Source of the DNA: Hibiscus mutabilis
Lineage: Eukaryota > Streptophyta > Magnoliopsida > Malvales > Malvaceae
Length of the DNA: 64,000 nt
NCBI GenBank assembly: GCA_019671005.1
Contig: CM033747.1
Location: forward strand, 20,797,188-20,861,187
Direction of reading: 5' to 3'
Shown one piece after another: positions 46,688-57,511 of this stretch; within the stretch, counting starts at the first letter, position 1; each line of letters starts with the position of its first letter. A program made the position numbers and the translations under genes. Below the pieces are notes generated by a model. It was not told the DNA's origin. It made no database searches and worked only from the letters and a program-made list of their open reading frames with translations.

Positions 46688-49600
46688 AACTTTCACAAAC
46701 TCAATTTTCTGGACGAGCAACACCTAGTTGGTGGAGACTTAATCAGAAACTTCCCTTACCAAAGGTAAAATCAACAATGTCCAACTTTCTCATTATGGGA
46801 ACAATAAACAAAGGGTCAATCAAACCTTACCATAAAAACATATGCAACTAACCAAATGAACATTAGAACTCAATATCATCTTGACACAATATGTCACAAA
46901 ATCGGTCCTTCTAATCTCCCCATAACGTCCATTAAGAATTGGTTCAACATACCATTACAAACTACTCTCTACAACCTTCAACCATGGAGAAATGCTGAGA
47001 AACAGTCAACCACCCATATGATATCGGTTTCTCGTTGTCTCAATCCTTACAAAGCTTATCCAATTTCCAATATCAAAACAACACCAATCAACCGAAAATT
47101 ACTTTTAACATACACCAATCCTTTCTAAAATCTAATAAGCTCCTCTTAACTGAACCTCAACTTAAAATATTGCAACATTCATCAAATCACTTCTAACAAA
47201 AGTGGCTAACAACAAAAGTTCCTCTCAACAATACACCAACCATAACCCATGGAGAACAACCATCTCGACTAGTCAATTAAACTAATTTAGGACCAAACTT
47301 GTAAAACCAATTTTTAGATTTTTATCAGCCAATAAGAAACCATTGGTACCAAAAAGAATTTATTAGGTTTGAACAACCTAACCATAATTTTGTTCTTGAA
47401 ACCATTATGAAACAATTAAACTCAATTAAATTTGTTTTTAATTACAAAAGTTAATAGAAATAATAGATTAAGGACACAAAGTGTGCGGAATGTCAATAAG
47501 AAACCATAGCTCACCTTGTTTGATAGGACTACAACCAAAATGAGCTTCCCCTTGTATTCCAACGTGAAAATTATTGTTGACCAAAATCCACCGATTCACT
47601 CAAGTTTAAAAAAATCATTTGGATTAAAAATAGATTAGAAATGAGATCGAAAAATCAATTGATCATTGATAACATTTTAGGAAAGTAGAAAATATGAAAA
47701 CAATAGTTTTTAGTTTGAAAAAAATAGAAAACCCCTATTTCGGAGAAAAATGTTAACCATCAGTAGTAGTTTTTAAAGCAAAAGAAAATTGAGTTGCTAA
47801 AATACAAAGGGTGAAACTGCTCCCTAAAGATTCTTAGCATGTGCCCTCTTTCTATTCAATTCAAAAAAATCACTTTAAAACCAATTTGTCTCTCTATCTT
47901 CTTAAAAAATCATCAAAAACATAATTCTTGTTATTTGATAAACCAATTAAATAACCTTCCAAAACATTAGCTTTGTCCAATTTACCGTATTCCTTTGGAA
48001 ACATATTCGATTGCTAACCCAAAATTAATCAACTAAGCTCATGGTACGAACACGAACATAATCCATCAAGCGTCTAATTCAGCAGGACATCTCATGCCAC
48101 AACATCGCTAATGGTGCAACAACCTAAGAAGATTCCTCAACGAATTTTGATAACAATTAACTGAACCCAGAAAAACCACATACTTCAAACACCAACCTTG
48201 GTCTCTTCAAATCTAGCACAACTCCAACCTCCAAGAATCCATCTTTGACACTTTCCATAATGTATGAGACCCTAGAGAATCTCCTTGCTAAAGCTAGCTT
48301 ACATCATTACCTCTCCAACCTCCGAAAGGTCATCCATAAGTGTGAACATATTTATGCTTGATTACTTATATGCCCTCATAGATGTGTATGTATATGTATG
48401 CAAAACCTCTAATAAAATGCCTGAATGTATGCATGTACGAACATGTATTTATATATATACATATAAGTGTTTTTTTACTATGCATGATCGATAGTTCACA
48501 CTTGCTAATAACATTTTCGGACCAAACTTACACAACCTAATCATATCCCGAGAACACCTCATTCAGCTTTGCCAAAACTCGTATCTACTCCAATTATAGA
48601 ACTAACGCTTCACTCCAAAAGCCTATTAGCAAATCTTAATTGTCAGTCAAGATCCTTCTTGATACCGTTGTACACAAAAATACCACCACTTTTCCTATTC
48701 ACGAACCCAAGTATTCATCGAATACTCATCTCATTGCAGCCTCAAATGCCATTAGTACATTTGCCATCTATACGTCATAACTATTAACCCATACCAACCA
48801 AATGGTCTTAAACGCCATTCTCACTAACAACCACACTGGTGCTTTAGAAAATAGATCTACCTATCAAGCATATCCACAAATCAATCATTTTCATAATTAC
48901 CCTCTCAACTTATACATTTTAGTAGCGCCCGTCAATATGACAAAGAAAGGATTTGGGAGCTATACCAAAGTACCTCTCAATACCAAACTCAATTTCACAA
49001 ACATAAGACAACACGAAAAACTCTCTCGAAAGTACTCCAAGAAAGAATTCTCGAACAGAACAGACATTTAAAGTCCGAACATCCTTAAACCATGGATTTA
49101 TTCACATAAGCCAAGATAACTTCGCAATATAAATCTCGACATGATTTCAACTTCATTAGCCAGAATCAAATTAATCTTAATTTGGTCCATACCACGACAA
49201 TCTCTACTAAGAAATCAATTCAAATCTTTAAAACTTCATAGCATTCAAAATTTAACCATCACTTGGTGTTCTAACACTCGATCATCTTCAAAATAACGTC
49301 AAACCCAATTTCTCTCATGAACACTTTCGACACTATTTGGTTAACTTCCATGGTCTTACCAAGTACACACTTAACAATGATTCCCAAAATGGAAATCCTA
49401 TCACAATTATCTAATGTATAGCCACTATCGGTTGATAAACATAACCGTATGAAGTCTGAATCCTCTAGACGGTGCAATACGAAACAAAAAATAGATTACT
49501 CAACCTTTCTATAATCAAAATATAGATTCCACACTTCCACTACGCACTCTGATTTCCAAAGATGAAAATCAATCCCATGCCTTATGCATATTTCATACAT

Positions 49601-50039
49601 TGATCACCCTCGTGGAAATAATGTTAGAGACACTATCAAGTTCTCCTTAACAATCAACATCATTGGTCAGGTTTTGATCCTGAACATCAACTTTCTTGCT
49701 TGATGTATACATTATAACGTTATCAACTTAAACACTTCAAAATTCTCATTAAAATCTTGGTCAAAGTTTTATCAAGCAAAACTCGAGCACACCTTACGGA
49801 TCATGATATTACGATCAAACACACAACACCTTACGGTGTACTCATTCCATTTATATCGCTGCACTAGCATGTTGTCTTCAAAATCCATATCATTAACATT
49901 GATGGTAATAATTACTTTTTATATTCAAAATAGTGGACCAATGCTACTTATAGACTCACGAATGAGGACAACACTCAAGTTTGGAGACTATTTCCAACTA
50001 ACATCGATCAAGGACCAAGTCAACTTAAGATTAGAAACT
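46688..50039. other. Decayed repeat DNA, no supportable gene
   Basis: It is presumably the interior of the minus-strand chromovirus whose 3' end is at 45018, but I could not find RT or integrase motifs in any frame. ORFs at 46856-47128, 48285-48494, 48569-48787, 48802-49071 and 49803-50051 lack recognisable domains and use composition-driven codons (Asn, Thr, Ile, Ser). Confidence 0.5.
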
Positions 50040-50433
50040 GTAACACCCTAAAATCGGGCCTTCGGAATTAAATTTTGGCAACCAGAAATTTTGCACCAGA
50101 AAGTCAAATTTTAGAGTTGACCTTTGACCAAGTGGTCAATTATTGGTTTATTGATCCTTAATTAAGTATCGATGTTGATTAAGGATCCCATTGTAAACCT
50201 TGAAACATGTTTTAATGACCAAATTGAGAAAATTGAAAGTTAGGGACAAAAGTATAAAGAATGAGGAGTTGAGGGACTAACCTTACGATTAGCCCTTCCT
50301 CAAGATTAATCATCATATACGTGGGCAATTGGGGAGAGGTTTCTTCACCCAAAGAAATGCTAAATAATTAGAAGAAAGAAATTAAAGATAGAAAGCTTAC
50401 CGATGAATGATCTTTCATCTACACTATCATCAT

Positions 50434-51919
50434 TGTTGCGTGTGATAAGTGCTACGCAATTGTGCAAGTATACACGTCGCAAGTAATAAAGTGATATGAG
50501 TATCGAGTATCGTCTCCATAGGGATTGGTTTGGGCCACTTTGCTTAAGTTACTGCACTGTGAAAAGTAAAAACACAATTAAAGGATTAAAGGAGTTTAAC
50601 TAATAACTAAACTAGAAAGCAATAAAGTAAAAGAAAAGATGAGATCGATTGAGAGAGATAGGCTAGGTTATCGTGAGTTGAGGTGTGATAGCCGATTGGA
50701 TTGTCTTGGTAAAGAGTGCACGGGCAACTCGATTTGCCGTGGCGACTTGCACAACGGGGTTGCCTTGGCAACTAATTGATGGTTGCCTGGGCGACTAGTT
50801 GGGCAACTACTTGGGCGATCGGGCAGCAACTTCAAGGTTCGGCGGAGCGTTCTTCAATGGTTTCTTCTTATCCCTAAGTCGAAACTCTAGCTACTTGTGC
50901 ATGCCTTGATAATACATCCTGCGTGAATCAAGGGTGAACAACAACCAATCTTGCACTCCTCTTAGCCGTTGAAATCCTTAACTTATTCCTAAGCGGATTA
51001 ATCTTCACCATCATTGGATTGAATAAAGATCATATTCATTCGTTTCTTGAATCTAACTCTCCCGATATTAGATAAATGGATGAAATCACGAGATCCTCTC
51101 CCAATTCACTCATAAACAATAATAAGAATCAAGAATGAATAAACCTTGAAATAGAAAAGTACAAACTCTTATTACCTAAACAAAAACCAATAGTTTCTCA
51201 CAACCACAAAACACAATAACCATAGCCGATCAAGTTAGTTCATGGTTGGGTTCAAAAGATATACAAAGAATAATCCCCAAACCATGAATCTAATAGAAGC
51301 AAAGAAGAAGAAGAAGTCGAAATTCCCCTAATGCTCTCTTGTCAAAATTTCCCCCTTGCTCTCTCCTTTTGGATTGTCGAAATCTCCTTGCTATTTATAG
51401 GCTAGGCCAAAGTCCTTCTTTGAGGAGGAGTTTGAGTTGGAATTAAATTATCTTTAAAGAATATAATTCTTTATTATAATTTTATTCCTATTAGAACTTC
51501 TCCTATCTTCTTGGAATTTAATTCTTCTTTAATCTCTGCATGGCAATCAAATTCCTTTGGGCTTGGGCCTTGCTCCATGTCATCTTGGGCTTGTAAAGTC
51601 ATTAATTTCGACATCCCTATTGCATTTTTTTTTTTTGTCGACAAATGCCATGGCAACTGCTCAGCGCGTCTCCTTCATGCATTACCACGGCAACTAGCTC
51701 AACATTGCTTTGGCAAGTGATCCTGCACATACACACACAAAAACACACCAAAGCAGCATCTTTTTCCACAAAAATCACCAAGTTATGTAATCAAGCTCAA
51801 CGGTGGAAAGAAACATGAATTAATGCATGAATGACTAATTATGCAACTATTATGAGCTTAAGTCTAACAATAATATGAGTAAAAAGGGTAATAAAAATAG
51901 TACTTTTGAACACTTATCA
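50434..51919 (-). repeat. 3' LTR of the Athila-like element
   Basis: It starts TGTTGCGTGTGATAAGTG on the plus strand and ends ACACTTATCA. It contains a GTTGCC-TT-GGCAAC palindrome at 50760-50773 and variants nearby. The ORF at 51474-51656 is also found in the other LTR and is not a recognised protein. Confidence 0.9.
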
Positions 51920-51957
51920 CGCCCCCAAACTCGAACTATTGCTTGTCCTCAAGCAAT
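51920..51957 (-). other. Polypurine tract and adjacent 8-bp stem-loop
   Basis: On the minus strand the LTR is preceded by GTTTGGGGGCG (PPT). Just upstream is ATTGCTTG-AGGA-CAAGCAAT (51938-51957), a perfect 8-bp stem. A second copy of the PPT plus stem-loop lies at 52708-52743. Confidence 0.75.
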
Positions 51958-52209
51958 GCAAACTAACAATTACCTTAAGAAGACTTTAATCATCAAAGAC
52001 ATGCTTCAAACTTGAATTCAAACCTCGGAACCGTGGCACAAAGTATGATCACCTTTTAATTTTTCGGATAGCACAAAAACTTACCCGAACCAAACTATAA
52101 TGCTCGTGACAATGTGTGTGCGTAGTTGTGTACAAGTTGATTTTCAAGATTCTATGTGAACAATAGGCTTTTATCAATTTAATTATCGGGGCATTTGTTT
52201 TTATTTTCA

Positions 52210-52390
52210 CTAGAGCCAATTTCGGGCACCTCTAGCAAAGTAAGCTATTTCTCATTTTATTTTAGTCGACTAGAGCCAATTTCGGGCACCTCTAGCGATT
52301 CTTTAATGTGCATTAACTACTAGAGCCAGTTTCGGGCACCTCTAGCAAGAAAGTGTATTTACTACTAGAGCCAGTTTTGGGCACCTCTAG
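52210..52390. repeat. Four copies of a 26-bp CTAGAG...CTCTAG hairpin
   Basis: Copies lie at 52210-52235, 52270-52295, 52320-52345 and 52365-52390. Each starts CTAGAGCC, has TTTCGGGCAC (or TTTTGGGCAC) in the middle and ends CTCTAG. The ends pair over 6 bp. Spacing is 44-60 bp and the linkers are unrelated. Confidence 0.9.
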
Positions 52391-52707
52391 CAAGAAATTA
52401 ACTTTTAATTTTCAATTTTAAATTTACCCAAATTTTAAGCAACCTAAGTTCACTAAGTTTCTTTGAATCAACAACCCACAACCGTGTAAAAAAAAATTCA
52501 GCATCATAGTAAAACTCTAAGTTCTTTTCATGCAATCCTAAAATTAAAGGTTATTTCAATTAAGTACAGTGGCAAAAATTCATCATTGGATATTCAACAA
52601 GTCTTAAGCAATTAAATCAAATTAAAGGCATGGCAAGTAACATATGCAACCTATATGTGATTGCTAAAGATGAATGCAACTAAACATGAAACTAACTAGA
52701 AACCAAC

Positions 52708-52743
52708 ACCCCCCAAACTCGAGAGAAGCATTGTCCTCAATGC
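52708..52743 (-). other. Second PPT-like tract with stem-loop inside the element
   Basis: The minus strand reads GCATTG-AGGA-CAATGC (52728-52743) followed by GAGTTTGGGGGGTGT. The loop and the G-tract match the terminal copy at 51920-51957 but the stem differs while staying complementary. It could act as an internal plus-strand primer or mark an ancient duplication. Confidence 0.65.
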
Positions 52744-52931
52744 ATGTAAGAGTGAAACAAAATTTAAAAGAAACTAAATGAAATGAGTTAGTCAGAGAGG
52801 TCGTCACCTCGATTGATGAGTTTCCTTCGTGCCGTTTGCTTGATTCAATTTTCGGTCAGTGGTTGAATGCTTGAGGCTGGTACCGCGTGAATAGCATTGC
52901 CTTGATTTGGTCCATGTTTGCGATGCAGGTT

Positions 52932-53552
52932 TTACTTGCATGTGCATCGATAGTTGCCGAAGCCATTGTTGTTGCTCGGCATCGCCGATTTCCGTTGTGG
53001 TTGTTGTGGCGAGTAGTCGTCAAAAAATTTCCTTATCATGGTGGTTGTGAGTCTTGTTGTGGAAAAGAAAATAAAGAAAACACGAAAACTAAAGATAATG
53101 AAGAAAAATAAAATATATCCTAAAAATAAAGAGAAAAAATAACAAAAAATAATAGAACAAAATAGTTCAAAAAATAAAAATAAAAATAAATGTATCGATG
53201 TTGCCGTGGTGTGCGTCGAGGGTTGCCGAGGCATGCACATCCATGGTTGCCGAGGCGTCGGGGGGTTTGCCGAGGCGTCTTGGTCCATGGTTGCGGGGCG
53301 TGCGTATCGGAGTTGTTGCGGTGTTGAAGGTTGCCATTTTCGATACTTCTTATAGTCCATCCGCACCCTCCATCGGGTGATAATATTGCCCAAAAAGAGT
53401 TTGGCAAATGTGCTTGCCACTACTCCCTTTTTTGTTACCATGGTGGAGGTGTCTTTCTTCTTTGTTCGCTTGTAGTCCATGTATACTCTCCACCTTGCTA
53501 CTATTCCCGAAGGCACAAATATATTAATAGGAAAAATTATATCCATTCTCAA
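52932..53552 (-). pseudogene. Rearranged reverse transcriptase fragment (Athila type)
   Basis: The 206-codon minus frame contains MDIIFPINIFVPSGIVARWRVYMDYK and, about 45 residues on, KKGVVASTF...ITRWRVRMDYKK. In Athila RT the order is '...GIIYPI...VPKKGG...TGWRVCIDYRKLN', so the frame holds two partial copies of the RT entry region. The rest is a proline/threonine-rich stretch from the GTTGCC-type repeats and a hydrophobic F/I/L run from A/T-rich DNA, not a domain. No catalytic aspartates are present. Confidence 0.5.
53195..53310. repeat. GGTTGCCGAGGC-type minisatellite
   Basis: Four to five imperfect copies of GGTTGCCGAGGCRT lie within about 110 bp, related to the TTGCCNNGGCAA motif elsewhere in the element. 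Confidence 0.6.
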
Positions 53553-54312
53553 CCATTCAATTACCTCATTCTTGTCGACTTTCTATCATGGTTGGATGTA
53601 GCCTTTGTTGTCGTGGCAATTCTTTGCTCAAGCCAATTGCCGTGACAATCAGTTGTCAAATTTTTCTCTAAGTCAAGGAAGAATCAATTTTCTCAAGAGC
53701 TTTATGAATCCAAACACCTTTTTCTTTTGGCCTCTCAAACATCTCCATCAAGAGAGATTTGATGGCTTCAAATCTACCAATCTCGGTTCCTCAAGACATA
53801 CCGCAATGGACAATGTGAGTTTTTAAAGAATTCAAAAGGTTCAACTATTACCTGCTCATATTCCATTGGCAAAGTATTATCATCTCGTTGATCTTGCATG
53901 TGGTCGTGTAATTGTCGTGGCAATTGTAGATGAGAGCAATCTACAGATTCCTGTTTCAGCATCAACGTTGTAACCTTCTGGGCATCAGGTTCCTCAGAAT
54001 TTGCTGTAGTATTGTTGTTCTCAGCTTCACTGAGTGTTGTCGCGGCATTGCTCTGCTCAGGCTCTCAATCATTGCCAAGGCAATTTGTTGTTCAGCCCAT
54101 CATGTGTTGGGCAGTCTCTCTCATTGGCATCCTCTTGACTTTGAGGTTCTAGTTGTTCCTCACACATCGGAGAGATTTCTTTGTATTGCTCCTTATCCTC
54201 TTGCCTTGGGACGCCGGTATCCCTAGGAATGAATTGTTGGTGCATGTTATCCATGACATATGTGGATCTCCCGATTGATCTTCTGAATCCCCTAAGGTTG
54301 CATCCCACCGAG

Positions 54313-54777
54313 CTATCCTCGTATCCATAGATTTTGATAGTTCTCGAATCTCTTCAATTGATTCGTCAAGTTTTTAGCCAAGGAAGCTAGTAACGTTTCC
54401 TCCAAGGAATTGGAATGCTCTTGAAAAGGACTACATTGCCATGGCATATCATTTGTCGCAAAAATTGTTATGGTAAAAAAATTTTGAGCTTTTTGACCAT
54501 ACCATGAAGAATTTTGCTGTTGGTTCCCTCTATGGTCCTCCATGTAGTTATATGCACCGAAAATGTGAGGGCAATTTTCAAACACATGATGTTCTCCACA
54601 CATAGCACAAGATTTTTCCATGGTATAAGTTCTTTGGGCTTTTCTCGGTTGGTATAGGTAATCATCAAAGGGTGCAAGGAACTCTTGATTGAATTGATTC
54701 ATATCTTCCAACATCATCTCTCGAATAGATTGGTTTTTATTTCCCGACATGTTGATGTTCCTTAACTTGTAGCGCAC
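54313..54777 (-). pseudogene. gag-like fragment with a zinc knuckle
   Basis: A 154-codon minus frame begins about 100 bp inside the PBS, the normal gag position. It has an N-terminal part MSGNKNQSIREMMLEDMNQFNQEFL, then the knuckle CAMCGEHHVFENCP (CX2CX3HX4C, the spacing of Athila-type gag), then NQQQNSSWYGQ and a helical SLEETLLASLAKNLTNQLKR segment. The following frame (54069-54308) may continue it after a stop. It lacks the full capsid region. It probably descends from Athila gag and is no longer a working capsid protein; an RNA-binding peptide cannot be excluded. Confidence 0.6.
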
Positions 54778-54875
54778 CTAATTTTTTTTTTTTTTTTTGA
54801 TAAAACAAACAAAAAGAAAAGTTAGTAAAACTAAGAAATAAATGCAATAACAAAAACAACTAACACCAATTGCCA

Positions 54876-54893
54876 ATCCCGCAACGGGCGCCA
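54876..54893 (-). other. Primer binding site (tRNA-Asp type)
   Basis: On the minus strand it reads TGGCGCCCGTTGCGGGAT, six bases inside the right LTR. It resembles the TGGCGCCGTTGCCGGGGA PBS known from Athila elements. Confidence 0.75.
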
Positions 54894-54899
54894 AAAACT

Positions 54900-56385
54900 T
54901 GTTGCGTGTGATAAGTGCTACGCAATTGTGCAAGTATACACGCCGCAAGTAATAAAGTGATATGAGTATCGAGTATCGTCTCCACAGGGATTGGTTTGGG
55001 CCACTTTGCTTAAGTTCTTCGCCTTTGTGAAAAGTAAAAACACAATTAAAGGATTAAAGGAGTTTAACTAATAACTAAACTAGAAAGCAATAAAGTAAAA
55101 GAAAAGATGAGATCGATTGAGAGAGATAGGCTAGGTTATCGTGAGTTGAGGTGTGATAGCCGATTGGATTGTCTTGGTAAAAGAGTGCACGAGCAACTCG
55201 GTTGCCGTGGCGACTTGCACAACGGGGTTGCCTTGGCAACTAATTGATGGTTGCCCGGCGACTAGTTGGGCAACTACTTGGGCGATCGGGCAGCAACTTC
55301 AAGGTTCGGCGGAGCGTTCTTCAATGGTTTCTTCTTATCCCTAAGTCGAAACTCTAGCTACTTGTGCATGCCTTGATAATACATCCTGCGTGAATCAAGG
55401 GTGAACAACAACCAATCTTGCACTCCTCTTAGCCGTTGAAATCCTTAACTTATTCCTAAGCCGGATTAATCTTCACCATCATTGGATTGAATAAAGATCA
55501 TATTCATTCGTTTCTTGAATCTAACTCTCCCGATATTAGATAAATGGATGAAATCACGAGATCCTCTCCCAATTCACTTTCAAAACAATAATAAGAATCA
55601 AGAATGAATAAACCTTGAAATAGAAAAGTACAAACTCTTATTACCTAAACAAAAACCAATAGTTTCTCACAACCACAAAACACAATAACCATAGCCGATC
55701 AAGTTAGTTCATGGTTGGGTTCAAAAGATATACAAAGAATAATCCCCAAACCATGAATCTAATAGAAGCAAAGAAGAAGAAGTCGAAATTCCCCTAATGC
55801 TCTCTTGTCGAAATTTCCCCCTTGCTCTCTCCTTTTGGATTGTCGAAATCTCCTTGCTATTTATAGGGCTAGGCCAAAGTCCTTCTTTGAGGAGGAGTTT
55901 GAGTTGGAATTAAATTATCTTTAAAGAATATAATTCTTTATTATAATTTTATTCCTATTAGAACTTCTCCTATCTTCTTGAAATTTAATTCTTCTTTAAT
56001 CTCTGCATGGCAATCAAATTCCTTTGGGCTTGGGCCTTGCTCCATGTCATCTTGGGCTTGTAAAGTCATTAATTTCGACATCCCTATTGCATTTTTTTTC
56101 TTTGTCGACAAATGCCATGGCAACTGGCTCGGCGTCTCCTTCATGCATTACCCTGGCAACTAGCTCAACATTGCTTTGGCAAGTGATCCTGCACATACAC
56201 ACACAAAAACACACCAAAGCAGCATCTTTTTCCACAAAAATCACCAAGTTATGTAATCAAGCTCAACGGTGGAAAGAAACATGAATTAATGCATGAATGA
56301 CTAATTATGCAACTATTATGAGCTTAAGTCTAACAATAATATGAGTAAAAAGGGTAATAAAAATAGTACTTTTGAACACTTATCA
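54900..56385 (-). repeat. 5' LTR of the Athila-like element
   Basis: Same length and sequence as 50434-51919 apart from scattered substitutions and small indels. It ends ACACTTATCA directly before the TSD ATCAT. Confidence 0.9.
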
Positions 56386-57511
56386 ATCATCATCTTTTTC
56401 CTTTAACCACACACCTCAAATGAGCACCTCCATTGGTGAGCTATCCAAGCTTTACTTTTGTTCATTTTTTTATGCTATAGTATTGCTATCAAACGGGTAA
56501 GCAAAATCCCTCCATTGATTCCATGACCAAAACTATGTCAAAGTCTATGTTCAAGAAGCTATGAACCCTAGAATTTCCCTAGGGATATCAAGTTTGATAT
56601 CTATTACTTTTCATAGCTAATAAGTTACTATGAATCAATTATCGATATTGAAATCCTAGTTTCTTTGTAGCTCAAGAGAATCAAGGTGAAGAATCACCAA
56701 ATCCCTCTAATTCCACCAAGCTCAAGAACAAATGAATTTTCATCGGGAGCTTTAAAGCCTTGAAAATATTGGTGAGTGTAGTCGGAGTCTCGAGATTGGC
56801 TAGGTGCCTATCTCGATTTCATTGTATTGGTCAATTGCATTTCCATCATTTGAATCAAGGTATGATATATGACAACCTTGCTAAAGGTATCATTGGTAAG
56901 CTTATTGCATTGTCAAGTTGATTATTGAATCATTGCATTGTCATTGATATTATTGAAACATTGAGAAATGCCACATTGATCATGGTATATTATTGATGCT
57001 ACATTGATATTGTCATGGTTATCGTTATTGTTATCGATATTATTATTGTTATTGATATTAGCCTAAGTACTGAATCTTTGGATACGAATGGACATGGGAT
57101 ACAATTGGCATGCCATAGAATTCATGAGCTCATTGGTACAGAGTGGACTATGGTCCTTGAGCTAAGGCTCTATTTGGCGATGTTGGCGGGATGCGTTAGT
57201 GTTGGTCATATTGGCGATGTTGGAGGATATTGACCATTTATTGCTGGCAATGTTGGTTGGGAATTCGTGTATCCACATTTACATGTTGATCCAAGGAAAT
57301 AAATCATTGCAAGTATTGTTAAAACATGTTTGAGATGCATTTACATTGATGTACATGTTCATGACATTATTGGAATTTATGTTATTATTGTAGACTGTGT
57401 CACTAGGCTAAGTAAGCCTAATGCATCTCATTTCCATGCATCTTCAGGTTAAAGACGTTTCAGAACAAGGATCGGAGAAAGTATGTTTTTGAAGCAAGTG
57501 ACTAAGTTATA

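Larger units (their letters stand above)
50429..56390 (-). mobile_element. Athila-like non-autonomous LTR element (5,952 bp), nearly intact ends, perfect TSD
   Basis: The element spans 50434-56385 with TSD ATCAT (50429-50433, 56386-56390). Both LTRs are 1,486 bp (50434-51919 and 54900-56385) and differ at roughly 1-1.5% of positions by eye, so this is the youngest insertion in the window. The PBS next to the right LTR sets the direction as minus. The 3-kb interior has a gag-like piece and short RT-like pieces but no complete protease, RT, RNase H or integrase, so its movement needed proteins from another element. Both LTRs and the interior are rich in TTGCCNNGGCAA palindromes. Confidence 0.88.
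50040..57511 (+). mobile_element. Ty3-gypsy LTR split by a nested element (50040-50433 and 56386-57511)
   Basis: It starts TGTAACACCCTAAAATCGGG. After the inserted element the sequence resumes with ATCATCTTTTTCC, continues through repeats of 'TATTGGCGATGTTGG' (57170-57230), and reaches the block TAGGCTAAGTAAGCCTAATGC and CAGGTTAAAGACG, which corresponds to the 3' part of Del/Tekay LTRs. No CA end is reached, because another element begins at 57512. No coding sequence. Confidence 0.65.

Noticed and set aside
46856..49071. Several plus-strand ORFs of 69-90 codons
   Set aside because: No domain or conserved motif. The residue make-up follows the local A/C-rich composition.
53100..53200. Membrane-protein-like hydrophobic run in the minus frame
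   Set aside because: The F/I/L run comes from A-rich DNA (AAAATAAAAATAAA-type) between real motif fragments.
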